Of a DNA stretch of 48,515 nt, positions 43,347 through 48,515 are shown piece after piece. Every line of letters begins with the position of its first letter. Position 1 is the stretch's first letter. Source of the DNA: Alphaproteobacteria bacterium (GTDB lineage Bacteria; Pseudomonadota; Alphaproteobacteria; UBA9655); contig DAIDHR010000012.1 in the NCBI GenBank assembly GCA_027459605.1, forward strand, positions 1 through 48,515. The letters run 5' to 3'. The notes under the pieces were generated by a model. It was not told where the DNA came from and did not search any database. It worked only from the letters and a program-made list of their open reading frames with translations. Made by a program: the position numbers and the translations under genes.

Positions 43347-44828
43347 TTATTCTTCTTCGTAGTTCTCTTTGATAAAACGATCGAGAAGACGAACACCAAA
43401 GGCTGTTGCTCCCTTTACACAAAGCGAGAGGTCTTTCTGGGTCCAGGTAACCCCGGCAATATCAAAGTGAGCCCAAGGAACATTGTTGGTAAATCGTTGT
43501 AAAAATTTAGCGGCTGTAATAGCCCCTGCTCCTCTACCGCTGGTCACATTTTTAACATCAGCTATGTCGCTATTAATATCTTTATCATAAACATCATCAA
43601 GTGGCTGGCGCCAGACGAGCTCGCCTACGGCTTCTCCTGCCTCAAAAAGTTTCTTGGCTAAGGCTTCATCTGATGAAAAGAGGCCAGCCCTTTCAGTCCC
43701 TAGGCTCACAATAATTGCACCTGTAAGTGTTGCAAGATCAATCATTAGCTTTGGTTTGAAGCGATCTTGGGCATACCATAGAGCATCTGCTAAAATAAGC
43801 CGACCTTCCGCATCAGTATTAAGAATTTCAATGGTTTGACCTGATAAGGACTTAACAACATCTCCAGGACGTTGAGCCGAGCCTGACGGCATATTTTCTA
43901 CAAGGGGAGTAACCCCAACCACATTGACTTTGGCTTTTCTAAGAGCAAGAGATTTCATAACCCCCATAACAATGCCAGCTCCTGCCATGTCGTATTTCAT
44001 TTCTTCCATATTTGAAGCGGGCTTGATTGAAATACCTCCTGTATCGAATGTGACTCCTTTGCCAATAAGGGCCAATGGAGCTTCTTTCTTTTTTCCCCCA
44101 TCCCATCGCATGACAACGAGCTTACTTTCATGAATACTGCCTTGCCCAACTCCCAAAATAGCATTCATTCCAAGCTTTTTAAGTTCTTTTTCTGTGAGGA
44201 CTTCCACCTGAACGCCATCTTTTTTAAGGGTTTCTGCAACCTTTGAAAGGGTCTCAGGAGTTATCACATTCGGGGGCTCTGTTATGATCGTCCGTGTTAA
44301 AAAAACCCCTTCTGCTGTATGAGAAAGGGGAGTAAAAGCTCTTTCGGCAGCTTTTGGATCAGGGGTAAGAAAAGTAATTTTTTTTATGGAAAAGAGATCC
44401 TCAGGTTTTTTCTTGGTAAAATACTTTTCAAACCGCCAGGATTTTAAAAAAGCGCCTAGAGCTATATTTGCTACAACATCTGCATTATCCCCTTTTTTTA
44501 TACCATGGATTTCAACGGCACCTTCTCCTGTTGGAGAAGACTCAAGAACGCTGACGAGGGCCCCTCCAATTTTTTGCCATTGCTTTTCATTTTGCTCCTC
44601 TTTTTTCCCGAGGCCTATAAGAACTATTTTATGACCTTTCTCGAAAACAATCGGTAATACTTGACCTATTTGACCTTTAAATTTCGAATTCTCAATAGCC
44701 TCCGTAAGGCGCTTGTTCAAGGTCCTGTTCCATGTTTCGGTAGGTTCGGGGAGATGATTTCCTTCATAAACACCAAGACAAAGAAATTTTTGAGGCGAGG
44801 GGGTTTGAAAAGAAATTTTAAGCGTCAT
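43347..44828 (-). CDS. pepA: leucyl aminopeptidase PepA (M17)
   Basis: A 493-residue M17 aminopeptidase. The catalytic domain is complete: K257 (GKGVTFDTGG) and D262, D280 in MKYDMAGAG, and the signature NTDAEGRL with D339, E341 and R343. Two metal ions bind there to cleave N-terminal residues. The N-terminal macro-like domain (about 1-165) completes the normal length. PepA hexamers act in cytoplasmic peptide turnover and, in enterobacteria, in site-specific recombination. Monocistronic. Confidence 0.95.
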   Translation of the reverse strand: MTLKISFQTPSPQKFLCLGVYEGNHLPEPTETWNRTLNKRLTEAIENSKFKGQIGQVLPIVFEKGHKIVLIGLGKKEEQNEKQWQKIGGALVSVLESSPTGEGAVEIHGIKKGDNADVVANIALGAFLKSWRFEKYFTKKKPEDLFSIKKITFLTPDPKAAERAFTPLSHTAEGVFLTRTIITEPPNVITPETLSKVAETLKKDGVQVEVLTEKELKKLGMNAILGVGQGSIHESKLVVMRWDGGKKKEAPLALIGKGVTFDTGGISIKPASNMEEMKYDMAGAGIVMGVMKSLALRKAKVNVVGVTPLVENMPSGSAQRPGDVVKSLSGQTIEILNTDAEGRLILADALWYAQDRFKPKLMIDLATLTGAIIVSLGTERAGLFSSDEALAKKLFEAGEAVGELVWRQPLDDVYDKDINSDIADVKNVTSGRGAGAITAAKFLQRFTNNVPWAHFDIAGVTWTQKDLSLCVKGATAFGVRLLDRFIKENYEEE

Positions 44829-44996
44829 TTTATATCCATTTTTTAAAACCTTAGTCTTTTATTAATAAGCCGTTGTCATCGAGTGTCAATGGTTCATCGA
44901 AAATGTTTTTTCCTGAGCTGGTAATTTTTTTATTTAATCATTATAACAGAGGCAGAGTAGAATTTTGTGATCTTCATTGTCCTTATGGAGGGTAGT

Positions 44997-45797
44997 GTGC
45001 GGATCTCCGCATTTTTTGTTGTAATTGTATGGTTTCTCGTGCCATTTGGTCTTGAAGCTACTGTTGAACTTCAGCCCCACCGAGCTTACTACAGTATTAT
45101 GATGGCTGGTCTTCCAGGTCTTCATAGTAACGTTGTTGATGTTCGGGGTACGATGATGGTCGAGTTCAATAAAGTGTGTGGCGGATGGACTGTTCAGCAA
45201 ATCTCTGAGGTTCGCCGATATTATGACGATGACTCTGTTGATCATATTCGATGGGGGTATGTTACCTATGAGGCTGATGATGGATCCCTTTTCAAGTTTA
45301 ATACCTTCCGCAAAAATAATAATGAGCTGGTCGAAGATATACGTGGCATAGCTAAGGTAAATGGAAATACCATTGAAGCCATTTATCAAAAGCCAAATAA
45401 AATTAAAATAAAGCTTCCCGAAGGTGTCCTTTTTCCTCTTCAACATACAAAAGTTCTCCTTGAGGCTGCTCAACAAGGAAATCATATGTTTTCTCGTGTT
45501 ATTTTTGACGGAAGCTCTTCCGAAGGCGCTTCTGAAATCGACACATTTATTGGAGCCAAAAAGGTTATGGAAGGAAATCCCGCAAATAAAGAAGCGCACC
45601 AGTTTGCCAATCAACCATACTGGCCAATTAGATTTGCTGTCTATGGGATGGGTAAAACGGATTATGAGCCGGATTACATAACTGTTGAAGATCTCCTTCC
45701 AAGTGGCATTATAAAAAAATATTCCATCGATGATGGCTCAGTCAAAATTAATGGTGTTTTGGAACGTATTGAACTTTTAAACAAAGGTGGTTGTTAA
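44997..45797 (+). CDS. eipB: EipB-family cell envelope protein (DUF1849)
   Basis: A 266-residue periplasmic protein of the EipB/DUF1849 family, found in Alphaproteobacteria and needed for envelope integrity in Brucella. The family start ELQPHRAYYSIMM, the CGGWTVQQISEVR segment and the tandem beta-strands are present. The two Cys that form the family disulfide are kept: one in KVCGGW, one at the extreme C-terminus (KGGC). The start is GTG 44997, with GGAGG four bases upstream, giving a clean signal peptide (ISAFFVVIVWFLVPFGLEA); in-frame GTG/ATG codons lie farther upstream. Followed by the L33 gene. Confidence 0.85.
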   Translation: MRISAFFVVIVWFLVPFGLEATVELQPHRAYYSIMMAGLPGLHSNVVDVRGTMMVEFNKVCGGWTVQQISEVRRYYDDDSVDHIRWGYVTYEADDGSLFKFNTFRKNNNELVEDIRGIAKVNGNTIEAIYQKPNKIKIKLPEGVLFPLQHTKVLLEAAQQGNHMFSRVIFDGSSSEGASEIDTFIGAKKVMEGNPANKEAHQFANQPYWPIRFAVYGMGKTDYEPDYITVEDLLPSGIIKKYSIDDGSVKINGVLERIELLNKGGC

Positions 45798-45800
45798 GTC

Positions 45801-45828
45801 TTGACATGGTCTATGAACCTAGTATGCT
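45801..45828 (+). promoter_or_regulatory. sigma-70-type promoter for rpmG
   Basis: A perfect -35 TTGACA (45801-45806), a 16-base spacer and a -10 TATGCT (45823-45828), ending 30 bases before the L33 start codon. Confidence 0.6.
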
Positions 45829-45858
45829 GCTCTCGATGTTAAAAATGGATTAAAGACA

Positions 45859-46026
45859 ATGGCAAAAGCAAATACAATTTCAATTAAGATGGAAAGTACG
45901 GCAGGTACTGGCTTTTTCTATGTGAAGAAAAAGAACCCCCGGAAACTTACTGAAAAACTTACCATGCGCAAATATGATCCAAAAGTGCGAAAGCATGTTG
46001 AGTTTAAAGAGACGAAAATTAAATAA
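45859..46026 (+). CDS. rpmG: 50S ribosomal protein L33
   Basis: A 55-residue ribosomal protein. The start [20 protein letters not shown], the YVKKKNPRK segment and [16 protein letters not shown] are typical of bacterial L33. It lacks the four zinc-binding Cys found in some paralogs, so it is the zinc-free form usual in Alphaproteobacteria. It is preceded by its own strong promoter. Confidence 0.95.
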   Translation: MAKANTISIKMESTAGTGFFYVKKKNPRKLTEKLTMRKYDPKVRKHVEFKETKIK

Positions 46027-46076
46027 CTTTAATTTTTGTAAGGTGTTGACATCTTAACTCACAATGCATCACGATA

Positions 46077-46092
46077 AGAGTTTAGTAACTCT
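46077..46092 (+). terminator. hairpin downstream of rpmG
   Basis: AGAGTT and AACTCT form a 6-bp stem with a TAGT loop, 50 bases after the L33 stop, followed by CATTT. Weak T tail. Confidence 0.3.
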
Positions 46093-46400
46093 CATTTCGA
46101 CATCATACTAGTTTGCATTCTTCCAATGAGGGCATCAGCTTTAATCCACATCCTTAGGAGTCTTCTTGGGGTTTCGAGACTATCTTCATAAGCAGTTCGG
46201 TTATGCGCTATAATCTGATTGTTAACCCAAAGCATTTCACCTGACTTTAGATAAAAGCTTACGACATTTTTTTCAGAGGATAATAATTGATCCAAACAAT
46301 CAAAAGCTTCAAAGTGATGTGGGGCAAGAGGAACAAAAGCCTTGCTGTGACCTGTTTCAATCCAATAGCGCATATATCGAGAAGTTAATTTGTTTATAAT
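46092..46400 (-). pseudogene. C-terminal remnant of a TauD/TfdA-like dioxygenase
   Basis: The open part (93 codons from ATG 46373) matches only the last quarter of TauD/TfdA Fe(II)/2-oxoglutarate dioxygenases: SRYMRYWIETGHSKAF (beginning upstream of the ATG), YLKSGEMLWVNNQIIAHNRTAYED and ETPRRLLRMWIK, which hold the distal His iron ligand and the 2-oxoglutarate-binding Arg. The HxD part of the active site is missing and a stop lies nine codons upstream of the ATG, so this is an inactive remnant. Confidence 0.7.
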
Positions 46401-46617
46401 TTACCCTTCAAGTGTCTGATTTACACCTGCAAAATAACCATAACTCTCAGAAGGGAAGTAGAAGGGGGGTTAGGAAGGGCGAATGAAAGAAAGTAATGGG
46501 TGAGGAATAGAGAAGATAAAACGGCCATTAGGTCTCCCAATAAAAAAGTCGTGGTGATGGGAGACAAGCTTGTCAAATCATGATTTTCTTGCCAAAATTT
46601 TTAAAGAAGGAGCACAC

Positions 46618-47925
46618 ATGACAAAAAAGATTTTCTTATTCAGCACACTACTTTTTTTCGTAATTTTCCCTCATTATCCTGCCTATCCCATGGAGTCTTC
46701 CGATGAGGAAGAGGAAAAAATATCTAAGCCTCAAAAATACAAAAAATCTAGCTCTGATGAAGAGTCAGACGGTACAAATTCGCATCCATCCAAAGAGAAT
46801 GAAAAAACCCTAGAACTTCTCAAAGCAGAAACTTGGGGGCCCATAGCTGAAAAGCTTTTAAGAGGGGATGGTCATTTTTTTGCTCCTTCAGCCCATGAAA
46901 CTGACCTTGAAATACTCTTGAAGGCTGCCAAATCTGAACAAATAAATCCCGTCTTACGGCCAATCCTAGTTACGGTTTTAGAATTATTTGAAACTGAGGA
47001 AGCCCAGGAAGCAACACATAACCTTAATTATGCTATTGTTCTTGATCAGTCCCTTTCTTTTGAAGAGCGAGAAAATGCCTTGGATGATTTAGAAAATAGT
47101 GATTTGCCCTTAACTAAAGAGCAAGTTTACGAAGCCTACACAGTTTTAGCTAAAGATAACTCTTTTTCTATTAAAAACAGATATAACTCTGTAACGAAGT
47201 TACTTTACTTATATAACAAGGAAGTTTTAAAGCATTCTATCCGACTTTTCAAAAAAATATTTAAAGACTCTCATTATGACATAGAACCTTCTCTTGAATT
47301 CTATTATGAAATGAAATCAATACTCTCAAATAAATATCCTGATTTATACGCATATGGGGGGAGGAGAGTTGCGAAGTTATTAGGGTGCAATCAGTCATTT
47401 GAGATTTGGCGCCGATTCGATTTTCTCCAAGAAATCCTTGTAACGGAAAAAAAACTAAATCTAACTCAGACGACAATGAACGATGAGGATAACTATGAGG
47501 GTATTTCCTTACAAATTCTAAATTCTATAAAACATCGCTTAAAAAAAGAGGAATTTAAAAAATCATTACGTAAATATCTTTCGCCCTTGGGGGAGGATAA
47601 ATTAACAGGTCCTTATCAAGTCATCGAGAGTTTTTATCAAACCCCTGACACTGAGTTCCCCCCTTTACGAGACAACCTTGGTTCGTTATTGGGAATGATT
47701 GGGATTGATCTGGTAAAAGAATATGAGGCAATAAAAGAACAAGCTATCACAAAGTCCCAACTTGAATTTTTTGACTCATTTCAAACTTCACCCTCTGCAA
47801 GTAAAGTATGGAGTTCCATTATTGAAGATGCAAAGAAATATCCTCTCGTTATGCAGGACTTAAAGGAATATATAAAAAACTATCCTCCTTTTATTCAGAA
47901 GAAAATCGAAGATATTTTAAAATAA
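46618..47925 (+). CDS. exported acidic-start helical protein, unknown
   Basis: A 435-residue protein, family not recognised. Signal peptide to about residue 23, then MESSDEEEE and SSSDEESDG, an acidic Ser-rich stretch to about residue 60 like those in the proteins at 3487-5637 and 28031-29611. The rest is predicted mostly helical and may form a repeat solenoid (for example LEILLKAAKSEQINPVLRPIL, LLYLYNKEVLKHSIRLFKKIF). AAGGAG lies six bases before ATG 46618, which is preferred over an upstream in-frame ATG at 46570. Exported effector is a guess from the company it keeps. Confidence 0.65.
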   Translation: MTKKIFLFSTLLFFVIFPHYPAYPMESSDEEEEKISKPQKYKKSSSDEESDGTNSHPSKENEKTLELLKAETWGPIAEKLLRGDGHFFAPSAHETDLEILLKAAKSEQINPVLRPILVTVLELFETEEAQEATHNLNYAIVLDQSLSFEERENALDDLENSDLPLTKEQVYEAYTVLAKDNSFSIKNRYNSVTKLLYLYNKEVLKHSIRLFKKIFKDSHYDIEPSLEFYYEMKSILSNKYPDLYAYGGRRVAKLLGCNQSFEIWRRFDFLQEILVTEKKLNLTQTTMNDEDNYEGISLQILNSIKHRLKKEEFKKSLRKYLSPLGEDKLTGPYQVIESFYQTPDTEFPPLRDNLGSLLGMIGIDLVKEYEAIKEQAITKSQLEFFDSFQTSPSASKVWSSIIEDAKKYPLVMQDLKEYIKNYPPFIQKKIEDILK

Positions 47926-48128
47926 TTCCCAAAAGAGCGTCATTCTAAAATGGAGGCCAATATACGGTATTAGATTGTAAAAATCATCATTACCTAAAAT
48001 AGAAAAGATACTCTAAAGCTGCCCCCCATCACTTCTTGATGTCTAATTGGTATGAGCAAAATTTTTCCTGTAAATTAGCTCTCTATTAATCCTCTTCTTC
48101 TATAATTCAATCGTGAAGGAGAAGTAAT

Positions 48129-48443
48129 ATGAGCTCTTCATATTTTAATAAAGTTTTTAAACATGGGCTTGCGGGTGCTCTTTTCTTCCTTATGTTCCTG
48201 GAATTCTCACAGGCTTCTCAACCTGTCACCATTAATGGAAAAAATTTGACAGTTGAAGAAGTAATAAAAGTCGCCAAACAAAACTCACCTATACAAATTG
48301 ATGAGGATGCCTTAGCACATGCTAAAAATTCCCATGACTTACTCCTCTTAGCAGCGGAGAAAGATCTTCCTGTTTATGGCTTAAATCGAGGCGTTGGCCT
48401 CAATAAAGATAAAATAATTTTCTCCGGTGATGTGCTCCTATAG
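48129..48443 (+). pseudogene. N-terminal fragment of an exported aromatic amino acid lyase
   Basis: A 104-residue frame with a signal peptide (1-30, SQA) followed by the start of a histidine/phenylalanine ammonia-lyase domain: VTINGKNLTVEEVIKVAKQN, a helix, then LPVYGLNRGVGLNKDK, matching the YGvNtGfG loop that carries the catalytic Tyr. Lyases have about 500 residues, and the Ala-Ser-Gly that forms the MIO cofactor would come later. The frame stops at 48443, and the other two frames in the last 72 bases show no continuation. A truncated gene, or a short retained product; Thr-Gly-Phe-Gly has become Arg-Gly-Val-Gly. Confidence 0.55.
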
Positions 48444-48515
48444 TAAAACCATTTTAAGAACGAACCAAAATAGTGTAAGCTGAAAGCCTAAAATAACGAT
48501 AAGAAAGTGGGGGAT

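Noticed and set aside
44934-45614. 226-codon frame antisense to the EipB gene
   Set aside because: The plus-strand EipB frame has clear family features and a signal peptide; the antisense frame has none.

Overview
The window looks like chromosomal DNA of a low-GC alphaproteobacterium living inside or attached to a eukaryotic host. A MipZ-type ParA ATPase, an EipB (DUF1849) envelope protein, a zf-CHCC zinc-ribbon protein, a membrane-bound J-like protein and an Hfq-HflX pair point to Alphaproteobacteria. The AT-rich composition, about twenty exported proteins of unknown or effector-like type, palindromic intergenic repeats and gene remnants suggest a Holosporales-like endosymbiont (Paracaedibacter/Odyssella type). 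The order-level placement is inference.

Layout: 1-5.6 kb holds a LuxR-type regulator, an exported GIY-YIG-like protein, a frameshifted exported gene, a methyltransferase-flavodoxin pair and a large exported protein with a possible deaminase zinc centre. 6.0-12.4 kb is a tight minus-strand efflux operon: adaptor, RraA-like protein, RND pump split into two half genes, TolC. 12.6-24 kb mixes an AlaX-like editing protein, paired exported candidate cysteine peptidases, a GrpB-GNAT fusion, a tandem pair of Cys-rich secreted genes with nearly identical leaders, an exported biotinyl-domain protein, AmpG, CspA, a calpain-like exported protein and a frameshifted double DUF333 protein. 24-28 kb has a DMT permease, zf-CHCC protein, tRNA-Arg(CCG), acetyltransferase, cyclase and zinc alcohol dehydrogenase. 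28-38 kb has an exported TPR-like protein, a J-like protein with MipZ, PutA with a ribokinase, and a D,D-carboxypeptidase with two exported histidine phosphatases. 39.8-46 kb is mostly conserved housekeeping: peptide deformylase, HflX, Hfq, a HAD phosphatase, PepA, EipB and ribosomal protein L33. The end holds a dioxygenase remnant, another exported helical protein and a fragment of an exported aromatic amino acid lyase.

Two themes stand out. First, exported proteins with remote matches to enzymes acting on nucleic acids or proteins (GIY-YIG, deaminase-like, calpain-like, permuted-papain-like) look like a set of host- or competitor-directed factors; three begin with an acidic Ser-Asp-Glu stretch after the signal peptide. 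Second, four apparent single-base frameshifts fall in small exported genes, while the long conserved genes are all open. That suggests decay or switching of the accessory secretome rather than uniform sequencing error. Three intergenic copies of a TATACTC...GAGTATA palindromic repeat and a MITE-like element with a second partial copy add to this. All functional calls come from reading the sequence; no database search was possible.
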